DNA of 6,225 bases from Sivonenia sp049582005 (GCA_049582005.1 JBAUTB010000192.1:1-6225); one strand, 5' to 3'. Numbered from the stretch's first letter, positions 1 to 6,060 are shown. Notes: a model not told the origin generated them from the sequence alone. Numbers and translations are program-made.

Positions 1-302
1 GCCGACAAAAAGCTAAGGGTGCGAGGGTCCACCTCTACCTTTTCGATAGTAGCTATTCCTGCAGGCTGGTTACGGATATTGATAGCGACCTGATCTCCAA
101 CCTTGAAAACCTTTGGGTTCCCAAAATTTCCCTGGGCAAACAAATCAAATCGAATCGTCTTGGTTGCCACTTGATTACTTTGCGCTTCCGAGCGATTGGA
201 ACGCACTACAAAAAAACCTAAAAGGCCCAATACGATTAAGACAAAGGCTCCAGCATCAATGATGTTGACCTTCCCAAAAAGCTTTCCATTCTCATCAATC
301 AT
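1..302 (-). CDS. DUF4330-type small membrane protein, 3' end cut by window edge
   Basis: The reverse strand is open from an ATG at 302 to the window edge, giving 100 residues of an incomplete protein. It begins MIDENGKLFGKVNIIDAGAF, then has one hydrophobic segment at about residues 16-33 followed by RSNR. This is a short cytoplasmic N-terminus, one membrane anchor and a positive stop-transfer edge. The rest is beta-rich, with VFKVGDQVAINIRNQPAG, and should lie on the far side of the membrane. The LFGK-(I/V)N-IID start ahead of the anchor is what I remember as typical of the DUF4330 family, common in cyanobacteria and without an assigned function. The frame upstream of 302 meets a stop within about 40 nt without another good start. 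There is no strong Shine-Dalgarno; AGG lies about 10 nt upstream. It is co-directional with the gene at 561-1043 but 258 nt away, so it probably has its own promoter. Family assignment is from memory of the pattern. Confidence 0.75.
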   Translation of the reverse strand, partial: MIDENGKLFGKVNIIDAGAFVLIVLGLLGFFVVRSNRSEAQSNQVATKTIRFDLFAQGNFGNPKVFKVGDQVAINIRNQPAGIATIEKVEVDPRTLSFLS

Positions 303-329
303 GTCTTGGAGCCTGAAATAGACCCAGAG

Positions 330-338
330 ATTGTATCA
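330..338 (-). promoter_or_regulatory. Possible extended -10 promoter for the DUF4330 gene
   Basis: On the reverse strand this reads TGATACAAT, an extended -10 (TG, one base, then TACAAT) that differs from TATAAT at one base. It lies about 28 nt upstream of the ATG at 302, implying a leader of roughly 20 nt. There is no convincing -35 hexamer 16-18 nt further upstream, as is common for extended -10 promoters. The TAGTGT box cluster at 404-448 lies further upstream on the same side. Prediction from sequence only. Confidence 0.3.
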
Positions 339-403
339 CTCTAAAAATGAGCGCATGTACCATCCTGAAAATCCCAATCTCTGTTCAGAACGTACACGCT
401 GAC

Positions 404-448
404 TAGTGTATTAGTGTTGCACGATGTTTGTAAACACTATACATAGTG
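404..448. promoter_or_regulatory. Cluster of TAGTGT boxes with overlapping inverted repeats
   Basis: TAGTGT occurs at 404-409 and 412-417, its inverse ACACTA at 434-439, and TAGTG again at 444-448. These make several inverted repeats: TAGTGTT (412-418) against AACACTA (433-439); TGTTT/AAACA around a 2-nt centre (425-436); and CACTAT/ATAGTG around a 2-nt centre (435-448). Nested, overlapping dyads with a repeated half-site look like a binding site for a dimeric regulator. The cluster lies about 100-145 nt upstream of the DUF4330 start and downstream of the 561-1043 gene, so the DUF4330 gene would be the natural target. The regulator is unknown. Confidence 0.3.
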
Positions 449-512
449 CTCTTTAGAACCCTCTCCCTTAAGATAATCGTCAAATCCCCCATAGTGGAGC
501 TGCTTTGCACAG

Positions 513-561
513 CCCTCGGCCTACCCGTAAGGAAGTTTGGGGGGCCGGGGGAGGGGGGCCC
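513..561. repeat. G-rich tract with hairpin potential, directly behind a stop codon
   Basis: On the plus strand, three G tracts of 6, 5 and 6 (539-544, 547-551, 553-558) are separated by CC and A, and the octamer GGGGGGCC is repeated at 539-546 and 553-560. CCCTCGGCC (513-521) can pair with GGCCGGGGG (543-551) over 9 bp with one G-T wobble, leaving a 21-nt loop. The tract touches the TAG stop of the minus-strand gene (561-563), so its RNA would carry a C-rich 3' flank. It lacks the T-run of a factor-independent terminator. CCCCC- and GGGGG-rich intergenic dispersed repeats are common in filamentous and some unicellular cyanobacteria, and this may be a degenerate copy. Three long G tracts also give quadruplex potential, though a fourth run of GGG is missing. 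Confidence 0.4.
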
Positions 562-1043
562 TATGCCATTTTCTGGGTTGGCAGTAGCTCTTTACTCACC
601 AGATACTCATATAGCTCATGGGGCTTAAGTTGGCATAGATTCTTCGCCAACTCACTAATCTTGATATCTTTGGGTACTCCAGGCACCAACATTTCTCGCA
701 TTAATCCAAGGATTTTAGGTTCAGTAACAAGTACGAGTTGTTGCGCCTGATGAGTCTGAATTAAATCAAAAATATGCGTGGCAACTTCGTGAGCAAAGTG
801 TCGCTCAAATTCAACGATGTGCCCTTCTCGGTGATCATCATAGCTGTGGGCTTGACCAGAGGAACCGCGATTGCGTCCAGTCTTGCTACTTGACCAAAGC
901 TCTTCCCCCTTAAGTTCAGCTGCCGGACTGACTAGACCTTCATGCTCAATTAAATGAGGGGTAGACTCAGAAAATTCGGCAGGTTTTACGGTTAAAAAGC
1001 GTGCTTTTGCACTATCTATCACAGCAATGATATATCTGCTCAT
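561..1043 (-). CDS. Host-attachment family protein (eRF1-like / baeRF-related)
   Basis: A 160-residue protein read right to left from the ATG at 1043. Its Shine-Dalgarno AGAGG (plus-strand 1050-1054) sits 6 nt upstream, which supports this start. The N-terminus IIAVIDSAKARFLTV (residues 5-19) is the conserved opening beta-strand/helix of the 'protein required for attachment to host cells' family. The SYDDHREGHIVEFERHFAHEVA stretch (67-88), the strand LVLVTEP (103-109) followed by ILGLMREML, and KDIKIS-EL (125-132) all follow the family pattern. Length is normal for the family. The family name comes from an Agrobacterium plant-attachment phenotype. The fold is related to bacterial archaeo-eukaryotic release-factor (eRF1-like) domains, which suggests RNA or ribosome binding, but the molecular role is not established. 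No signal peptide or membrane segment is visible, so it should be cytoplasmic. It is divergent from the EF-G gene with 130 bp between starts, allowing shared regulation. Family confidence is high, function low. Confidence 0.85.
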   Translation of the reverse strand: MSRYIIAVIDSAKARFLTVKPAEFSESTPHLIEHEGLVSPAAELKGEELWSSSKTGRNRGSSGQAHSYDDHREGHIVEFERHFAHEVATHIFDLIQTHQAQQLVLVTEPKILGLMREMLVPGVPKDIKISELAKNLCQLKPHELYEYLVSKELLPTQKMA

Positions 1044-1077
1044 ATATGGCCTCTAGAATGCCTGGGCACTTTGATCC

Positions 1078-1089
1078 TAGAGCGCTCTA
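1078..1089. promoter_or_regulatory. Perfect 12-bp palindrome in the divergent intergenic region
   Basis: TAGAGCGCTCTA is a perfect 12-bp palindrome within the 130-bp region between the two divergent starts (1043 and 1174). On the minus strand a possible -10, TATAGA (plus-strand 1086-1091), overlaps its edge, about 43 nt ahead of the host-attachment ATG. The matching -35 is poor. No convincing promoter for the EF-G gene was found; AATAAAG around 1111-1117 is the nearest A/T-rich candidate. The position fits an operator controlling one or both genes. Confidence 0.3.
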
Positions 1090-1173
1090 TACGTTCTCTA
1101 TCCAATCTCGAATAAAGCTTAAACTTGTCTTGGATGGCAGAGCTCTTTCGCTCGCTTTCTAGGAGCACGTAGG

Positions 1174-3213
1174 ATGAGTGCAGGCAACCATATTCGTAAT
1201 ATTGGAATTTCTGCACACATTGATGCCGGGAAAACCACCCTTTCTGAGCGGATTCTGTTCTATACCGGAAAAATCCACAAAATGGGTGAAGTGGGTGATG
1301 AAAAAGATGGTGCCACCATGGATTACATGGAGTTGGAGCGGGAGAAAGGCATCACCATTACCTCTGCGGCCATCACCTGTTTCTGGAATGATACACAAAT
1401 CAATTTGATCGATACCCCTGGCCATGTGGACTTCACGATTGAAGTGGAGCGCTCGCTCAGGGTGCTTGATGGAGCGGTTATGGTGCTGTGTGGGGTGGCG
1501 GGAGTGCAATCGCAAACCATCACCGTAGACCGACAAATGCAACGCTATCGGGTGCCGCGCATTGCCTTTATCAATAAGTTAGACCGGGTCGGGGCCAATC
1601 CTTTCCGTGTGGTGGAAGCACTTAAGGAAAAGCTTGATTTAAAACCGGTCCTTCTGCAGACGCCCATCGGGATGGAGGAAACCTTTGCAGGGGTTATCGA
1701 TTTAATCGAGATGACGGCGAACTATTTTGAAGGAGAAAACGGAGAACGCAGGGTTATTCAGCCTATTCCTGAACATTTACAGGTTGAGGCGCAAGCGGCA
1801 AGAGACCAGCTCCTCGATCAAATTTCCCTGCTTTCCGAAGAGATGATGACCCTGCTGCTCGCGGGGGAAGAAGTGCCGAAACCGATGATTTGGGAAACGC
1901 TGCATCAGGGAACGTTAAGCCGTGCATTTACCCCTGTGCTATTGGGTTCAGCCCTGAAAAATAAGGGTGTACAGAACCTATTGGATGCGGTGGCGCTCTA
2001 TTTGCCTTCTCCCGTTGAACGGGAAATGGTGACCGCCATAGAGGTTCCCACCCAACAGGAAGTAAACATTGCGCCCAATCCCACCGATCCGGTGGTAGCC
2101 CTGGCGTTTAAGTTGGTGGACTTGTTCGGTCAGCTCACCTATGTTCGGCTTTATGCCGGAACGTTGCACCAAGGCGACCGCTTGTACAATAGCTGCACCC
2201 AAAAGCTCGTTCGCATCAATCGGCTGGTCCGCATTGAGGTGGATAAACTTCAAGAACTGACCGTGGCCACGGCTGGAGAGATTGTCGGTTTAGTAGGGGT
2301 AGACTGTGCCTCTGGCGACACCCTCTGTGCTGTGGGGAGGAACCTTTCGTTGGAAGGAATCTTTGTCCCGGAACCTGTGATGACCCTTGCCGTTACCCCT
2401 AAAAGCCAGGAAGATGTCGAGCGTATAGCCAAGGCCCTTCATCGCTTTGTTCGGGAAGATCCCACTTTGCATGTCAGCAATGACCCTGAGTCGAATAAAA
2501 CCCTGATTTCAGGCATGGGTGAACTACACCTGGATATCTATTTGGAACGGATGAAGCGGGAATATCACGCCGAAGTCTATGTGGGTAAACCTGCGGTCGC
2601 TTATCGGGAAACGATTACTCAACCCGCCTCCTTTGACTACACCCTCAAGAAACAAACGGGAGGAACGGGACAATTTGCGCATGTGATCGGTCGTCTGGAA
2701 CCCTGTGAAGGAGCGTTCTTATTTGAGAATCGGGTCGTCGAGGGTGCGATTCCCTCGCTGTTTATAGCTGCCTGTGAACAAGGGTTCCGAGATGCGCTAA
2801 AAACGGGATGGCTCAAGGGTTATCCAATTATTGGGGTCAAGGTAATCCTGGAAGGGGGTTCCCATCATCCGGTGGATTCTTCAGAGATGGCCTTCCGCTA
2901 CGCTGCAAGACAAGGCTTTGAGCAAGGATTTGCCCTCGCTCATCCCATGCTTCTCGAACCGATGATGCTCTTGGAGGTAGAGACTCCCAGCGAGTTTTGG
3001 GGACGTATCCAAGGAAAGCTATTGGCTCGTCGTGCTTTGCTGTTGGGGTCTGAGAATAGAGACCATAATGTTGTGCTCCAGGCAGAAGTTCCCTTAGCCG
3101 AGATGTTTGGTTATTCCACAGAATTGCGCTCCCTCTCCCACGGCATGGCAACGTTTTCGATGGAGTTTGCAGAATATCGACCCATCCCTGAACATCTTTT
3201 CAGCCAGGTCTGA
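1174..3213 (+). CDS. fusA: Elongation factor G, mitochondrial-EFG1-like paralog
   Basis: A 679-residue translational GTPase that would catalyse GTP-dependent ribosomal translocation in the cytoplasm. All five G motifs are present: P-loop AHIDAGKTT (14-22), switch I REKGITI (56-62), DTPGH (80-84), NKLD (134-137) and SAL (259-261). The G' insert spans about 160-250, domain II about 300-400 and domain III about 403-478, with SGMGELHLDIY (446-456). Domain IV starts near 479 with GGTGQFAHV (496-504), and its tip GGSHHPVDSSEMAF (561-574) keeps the His-Val-Asp-Ser-Ser core that enters the decoding centre. Domain V has MFGYSTELRSLSHGMATFSM (644-663). Several phrases match human mitochondrial EF-G1 as I remember it rather than the usual bacterial form: HIRNIGISAHID, MELEREKGITI, LGSALKNKGVQ-LLDAV, VDCASGDT and FVREDPT. 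The spirochaete-type spdEFG1 group shares these. It is therefore probably a second EF-G beside a housekeeping one elsewhere. Shine-Dalgarno AGGAG (1161-1165) lies 8 nt before the ATG. No truncation or missing catalytic residue is seen. The subgroup needs a tree. Confidence 0.95.
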   Translation: MSAGNHIRNIGISAHIDAGKTTLSERILFYTGKIHKMGEVGDEKDGATMDYMELEREKGITITSAAITCFWNDTQINLIDTPGHVDFTIEVERSLRVLDGAVMVLCGVAGVQSQTITVDRQMQRYRVPRIAFINKLDRVGANPFRVVEALKEKLDLKPVLLQTPIGMEETFAGVIDLIEMTANYFEGENGERRVIQPIPEHLQVEAQAARDQLLDQISLLSEEMMTLLLAGEEVPKPMIWETLHQGTLSRAFTPVLLGSALKNKGVQNLLDAVALYLPSPVEREMVTAIEVPTQQEVNIAPNPTDPVVALAFKLVDLFGQLTYVRLYAGTLHQGDRLYNSCTQKLVRINRLVRIEVDKLQELTVATAGEIVGLVGVDCASGDTLCAVGRNLSLEGIFVPEPVMTLAVTPKSQEDVERIAKALHRFVREDPTLHVSNDPESNKTLISGMGELHLDIYLERMKREYHAEVYVGKPAVAYRETITQPASFDYTLKKQTGGTGQFAHVIGRLEPCEGAFLFENRVVEGAIPSLFIAACEQGFRDALKTGWLKGYPIIGVKVILEGGSHHPVDSSEMAFRYAARQGFEQGFALAHPMLLEPMMLLEVETPSEFWGRIQGKLLARRALLLGSENRDHNVVLQAEVPLAEMFGYSTELRSLSHGMATFSMEFAEYRPIPEHLFSQV

Positions 3214-3224
3214 TAGAGGAATTT

Positions 3225-3308
3225 ATGAGAAGTAAAAATTTTTTTCTCTACTCCTTGTTATTTTGTGGTGCGTTAATAGAAATTGAGAGGCTAAGTCTGG
3301 CAGCCTAG
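3225..3308 (+). CDS. Possible 27-residue hydrophobic small ORF
   Basis: An ATG 11 nt after the EF-G stop, preceded by AGAGGA (3215-3220) at a short 4-nt spacing, opens a 27-codon frame ending at TAG (3306-3308). The peptide begins MRSKNFFLYSLLFCGALIEI. It has a positive start and a hydrophobic core at about residues 6-18, followed by a charged EIER and LSLAA. This resembles a short membrane peptide or an orphan signal peptide. The AT-rich stretch 3227-3248 lies inside it. It could be chance: short hydrophobic frames arise easily in T-rich DNA, and the Shine-Dalgarno spacing is tight. Reported because it would be co-transcribed with the EF-G gene. Confidence 0.2.
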   Translation: MRSKNFFLYSLLFCGALIEIERLSLAA

Positions 3309-3350
3309 CATAGAGATGAGGCTCGGTGATCGTAATGACTATGGAGATAA

Positions 3351-3608
3351 ATGATCATGCCCGCTATTCATCTAGTGCTTGAACCTGCCGAAGACCATTG
3401 GAGTGACCTTTTAGAAAAGGAAGTTATTTATCTAGGCAACGAAGATCCGCCGATTGGGCTGGTACCGATGCCAGGAGGTACGACTTTAGGTAAAACCAGT
3501 GTCAGTATGAGACTTGACCTGCCTGATGGGCGGGTTGTAGTCATAGAAACTACCCTGGCAGAACTAGACCATGCGGTGAAGGCGATTCAAGCCAAGTATG
3601 GGGAGTAG
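3351..3608 (+). CDS. Unassigned conserved-looking 85-residue protein
   Basis: I cannot assign a function. The protein is small, acidic and soluble, with no signal peptide or membrane segment. It reads as a beta-rich N-terminus (AIHLVLEPAEDHW), a Pro/Gly-rich centre (DPPIGLVPMPGGTTLGKTS, 32-50), strands SMRLDLPDGRVVVIETTL (52-69) and a C-terminal helix AELDHAVKAIQAKYGE (70-85). The phrase GGTTLGKTSVSMRLDLPDGRVV seems familiar from small hypothetical proteins in several bacteria, which suggests a real family. The GGTTLGKT segment matches the Walker A spacing, but the protein is far too short for a P-loop NTPase. The start is ambiguous. GGAG at 3343-3346 lies 4 nt before the ATG at 3351 and 10 nt before a second in-frame ATG at 3357 (MPAIHLVLEP...), which may be the true start. 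It lies 137 nt after the EF-G gene and 146 nt before the protease gene, on the same strand. Confidence 0.65.
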   Translation: MIMPAIHLVLEPAEDHWSDLLEKEVIYLGNEDPPIGLVPMPGGTTLGKTSVSMRLDLPDGRVVVIETTLAELDHAVKAIQAKYGE

Positions 3609-3621
3609 GTGAATCAGGGCA

Positions 3622-3674
3622 GTACGCCTTGAGATCAAGGAGGTTGGGTGAATATGCTCAGGGGGTGAGCGTAC
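3622..3674. promoter_or_regulatory. Inverted repeats upstream of the protease gene
   Basis: Two dyads lie in the 146-bp gap before the HtrA-like gene. CCTTGA/TCAAGG surrounds a 2-nt centre (3627-3640), and GTACGC (3622-3627) is mirrored by GCGTAC (3669-3674). A further 8-bp palindrome, GCTTAAGC, is at 3697-3704. They could form an operator for the protease gene or weak structure in the transcript behind the 85-residue gene. No T-run follows, so a classical terminator is not supported. No clear promoter was identified; TTGCAG (3691-3696) with TAGACA (3715-3720) at 18-nt spacing is a weak candidate. Confidence 0.2.
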
Positions 3675-3754
3675 CTAACTTTATTTGAAGTTGCAGGCTT
3701 AAGCTCAAAAAGGCTAGACAGGTAGAACTATGTATATGTTTAGGAGTCAATCCT

Positions 3755-4795
3755 ATGCAACGGGCATTGCGACTGATATCGAATAGTGGCTCCGAAGCCA
3801 GGGAAATTCGGTCAGAGACTTCTCGACTCGTGGAGTTGCAGGATGAACAGCTTCTTGATGCTTACTCACAGGCCATCATCCGGGTGGCTGAGCGCGTCAG
3901 TCCTTCTGTGGTCAATATTGATGTGCATCAGCAGGTTAAGGGACGTCAGCAGAAACCCCAGGAAAGACATGGAAATGGGTCGGGCTTTATTTGTACGCCA
4001 GATGGCTACATTCTGACCAACAGTCATGTGGTTCATAAGGCCGCCAAGATTGGCGTTACGCTTTCTGATGGTCGAGAGGCTCCTGCAGAACTGATCGGAG
4101 ACGACCCAGAAACGGATTTGGCCGTGATTAGGATTCATAGTCCCAATCTGGTACCCGCCCGTTTGGGAAATTCTCAGGCCATCAAAGTGGGTCAGGTAGC
4201 AGTTGCCATTGGTAATCCCTATGGCTTCCAGTGCACCGTAACTGCTGGGGTGGTGAGTGCCCTGGGCCGTTCTCTTCGGTCACAGTCGGGCCGCATGATT
4301 GATAACGTCATTCAAACCGATGCTGCGCTGAATCCAGGTAATTCTGGGGGGCCCTTGGTTAATTCCCATGGAGAAGTAATCGGGGTGAATACAGCAGTTA
4401 TTCTGCCCGCTCAGGGAATTTGCTTTGCCATCGGGGTGAACACAGCCCAGTTTGTGGCAGGACAACTGATTAACTATGGTAAAGTTACCCGCAGCTATAT
4501 CGGTATCGGTGGGCAAAACGTTCCCCTTCATCGACGGATCGTCCGCTTTTATAACTTGACCCATGAAAGTGGAATCCTCGTCGTTTCCATCGAAGCCAAT
4601 AGTCCTGCGGAAAGGGCCGGGCTGCAAGAAGGAGATGTGATCATCCGATATGAAGGCCAACAGCTGACGGAAATCAATGATCTACATCGCTTGCTAACCG
4701 AGAAAGAGGTTGGTGTGAAAGCTTCTCTAACGGTGATTCGTCATGCTGAGATGGTGACGCTCCGTATTGTCCCAGAGGAGTCCAAGCCTTCGTAG
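3755..4795 (+). CDS. HtrA/Deg-type serine protease with one PDZ domain
   Basis: A 346-residue trypsin-fold (S1C) endopeptidase. The catalytic triad is complete: His91 in LTNSHVVH, Asp121 in DPETDLAVIRI and Ser197 in NPGNSGGPL. The oxyanion neighbourhood VAIGNPYGFQCTVTAGVVSALGR (148-172) and VIQTDAALNPGNS (185-197) are canonical. The protease domain spans about 45-235. A single PDZ domain follows at about 250-338, with ESGILVVSIEANSPAERAGLQEGDVI (271-296). HtrA proteins degrade or refold damaged proteins, with PDZ domains steering substrate choice and oligomer formation. Unlike typical DegP/HhoA proteins, the N-terminus (MQRALRLISNSGSEAREIRSE...) has no hydrophobic signal or anchor, so a cytoplasmic location is inferred. 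The start is well supported by AGGAG (3742-3746), 8 nt upstream, and no earlier in-frame ATG was seen near it. It is flanked by co-directional genes 146 and 158 nt away, with no obvious co-operon signal. The family is certain; the substrate is unknown. Confidence 0.93.
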   Translation: MQRALRLISNSGSEAREIRSETSRLVELQDEQLLDAYSQAIIRVAERVSPSVVNIDVHQQVKGRQQKPQERHGNGSGFICTPDGYILTNSHVVHKAAKIGVTLSDGREAPAELIGDDPETDLAVIRIHSPNLVPARLGNSQAIKVGQVAVAIGNPYGFQCTVTAGVVSALGRSLRSQSGRMIDNVIQTDAALNPGNSGGPLVNSHGEVIGVNTAVILPAQGICFAIGVNTAQFVAGQLINYGKVTRSYIGIGGQNVPLHRRIVRFYNLTHESGILVVSIEANSPAERAGLQEGDVIIRYEGQQLTEINDLHRLLTEKEVGVKASLTVIRHAEMVTLRIVPEESKPS

Positions 4796-4917
4796 CCTCG
4801 TTTCCGCGCTCACCGCTTGGGAGAGGATGAATGATAGAGATTCCATCAAAGGCCCATGGACTTTTGCAGGCAGGTTATTTTAATCTTGCTGATCGGCGGT
4901 GCAACTTTTGAACGTGG

Positions 4918-4933
4918 GCGTAGGCTAAGCGTA
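4918..4933 (+). repeat. Short tandem-like direct repeat GCGTA before the 4954 gene
   Basis: GCGTA occurs at 4918-4922 and 4929-4933, an 11-nt period (one helical turn), about 20-35 nt before the ATG at 4954. It could be a regulator site or part of the leader. Nothing else in the 158-bp gap 4796-4953 stands out: no clear promoter hexamers and no terminator for the protease gene. Low significance. Confidence 0.15.
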
Positions 4934-4953
4934 AAGATTTTCGGGAGACAACC

Positions 4954-5895
4954 ATGAAAAAACCGCTCCGCATTTTGCTACAGACCACCATTCCAACGAT
5001 TGAAGATGATTGGAATATTGCTCGGTTCTCCCTGTTGCAGGACTATCTTGCTTCTCTCAAAGATGAAGTAGGGAATCCTCTTTGTGCGATAACGGCACGG
5101 GATAGAGTGGTAGATGCCGAGGGGAATGACCCCGTATTAAGCACGCTGTCCAGAAAGGGTTTTGATGAACTTTGGTTATTTGCCCTGGATACCGGCGGTG
5201 GTCTGAGCACCCAGGATTGTGCTGGAATTACAGCGTTTCATCAGCAAGGGGGTGGAATATTTACGACCCGAGACCATCAGGATATGGGGGTTTCTATGTG
5301 TGACCTGGATACCCTTGGCCACTTCCACTATTTTCATACCCAAAATCCGGACCCCGATGATTCTCGCTGTTGTCGAGATGATATCTATACCCCGTATATT
5401 TCTTGGCCCAATTATTACTCTGGCCGTAACGGAGACTATCAGAGAATTATTCCGGTCGAACCCCTACACGAACTTTTGAAAAATCCTGATTCACCCTCTG
5501 ACATGATTGAGTTCTTCCCAGCCCATCCCCATGAGGGAGGGATTGGGACCCCCAAGCAAGAAGGAAACGCACGGGTGATCGCGATGGGCCGGAGTAAGGT
5601 GACAGAACGCCTGTTTAATCTTGTCGTGGTTGCTGATTATACACAGGATGCTTCGGGCCGTAATCTTGGTCGTGTAGTATCTCAATCAACCTTCCATCAT
5701 TTGGTCGATTACAACTGGGATACGGATAGAGGATGTCCTAGTTTCGTCGATGAGCCAATCGGGACTGGGATGAAACAAGAATCCAGAGCTTTGCAGGATA
5801 TTAAAGCCTATGTCCGAAATTTAGTTTTGTGGCTGGCTCCTCTAGAACGGATAGCCATGCCGTCACAGAACGCAGGGAGGATGACCACAGGCTAA
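4954..5895 (+). CDS. Histidine-rich conserved protein, possible ThuA/GATase1-like fold
   Basis: A 313-residue protein I do not firmly recognise. The start is supported by GGGAG (4943-4947), 6 nt before the ATG. There is no signal peptide or membrane segment. The N-terminus RILLQTTIP (6-14), then FDELWLFALDTGGGLSTQDCAGITAFHQQGGGIFTTRDHQDMG (70-112), follows the strand, acidic turn, helix and GGG-strand order of ThuA and class I glutamine-amidotransferase-like domains. The catalytic Cys of true amidotransferases is not evident, since the position after GGG-IF reads TTRDHQD. Further dense motifs are GHFHYFHT (122-129), SWPNYYSGRNGDY (150-162), HPHEGG (191-196), STFHHLVDYNWDTDRGCPSF (245-264) and a closing helix (275-295). 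Conserved-looking His (96, 108, 123, 125, 128, 191, 193, 248, 249) and Asp residues suggest a metal site or hydrolytic centre. Uncharacterised sugar-metabolism or hydrolase roles are possible. The gene is real with high confidence, the fold is a moderate guess and the function is unknown. Confidence 0.8.
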   Translation: MKKPLRILLQTTIPTIEDDWNIARFSLLQDYLASLKDEVGNPLCAITARDRVVDAEGNDPVLSTLSRKGFDELWLFALDTGGGLSTQDCAGITAFHQQGGGIFTTRDHQDMGVSMCDLDTLGHFHYFHTQNPDPDDSRCCRDDIYTPYISWPNYYSGRNGDYQRIIPVEPLHELLKNPDSPSDMIEFFPAHPHEGGIGTPKQEGNARVIAMGRSKVTERLFNLVVVADYTQDASGRNLGRVVSQSTFHHLVDYNWDTDRGCPSFVDEPIGTGMKQESRALQDIKAYVRNLVLWLAPLERIAMPSQNAGRMTTG

Positions 5896-6060
5896 TATCT
5901 TACTCTTTGTTTAGAGGAGATGTGCCCAGCGCAAACTACTAAATACACTGCACTCTTTTCGTTCTCATTAGGAGTAGAGTTTGACTCGGATTACATCGCT
6001 CACTTGGTCTAGTAGGCTCTTAGGTGGTGTCTCTATAGTCACGGTTTAATTTGCAGGTAA

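Noticed and set aside
446..750. Plus-strand frames at 446-628 and 505-750
   Set aside because: They overlap the 3' end of the well-supported minus-strand gene and the G-rich tract, have no ribosome binding site and have no recognisable protein pattern.
1159..1542. 127-codon antisense frame opposite the EF-G N-terminus, and similar antisense frames at 1978-2253 and 2837-3151
   Set aside because: They mirror a highly conserved coding sequence; the translations show no family pattern and are explained by codon usage of the EF-G gene.
3227..3248. GAGAA...TTCTC stem with A and T runs as a terminator for the EF-G gene
   Set aside because: The stem is almost entirely A-T, interrupted by GT, and the T-run is part of the stem rather than following it, so it does not fit a factor-independent terminator.
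3474..3497. Walker A motif (GGTTLGKT) as evidence of an ATPase or GTPase
   Set aside because: The protein is only 85 residues, with no Walker B or NTPase core; the match is to a loose consensus.
4280..4660. 126-codon antisense frame within the protease gene
   Set aside because: It lies opposite the catalytic Ser region and the PDZ start, with no ribosome binding site and no recognisable domain.
5920..6012. 30-codon frame preceded by AGAGGAG
   Set aside because: The Shine-Dalgarno touches the ATG with no spacer, and the peptide shows no pattern; the region is better treated as intergenic.
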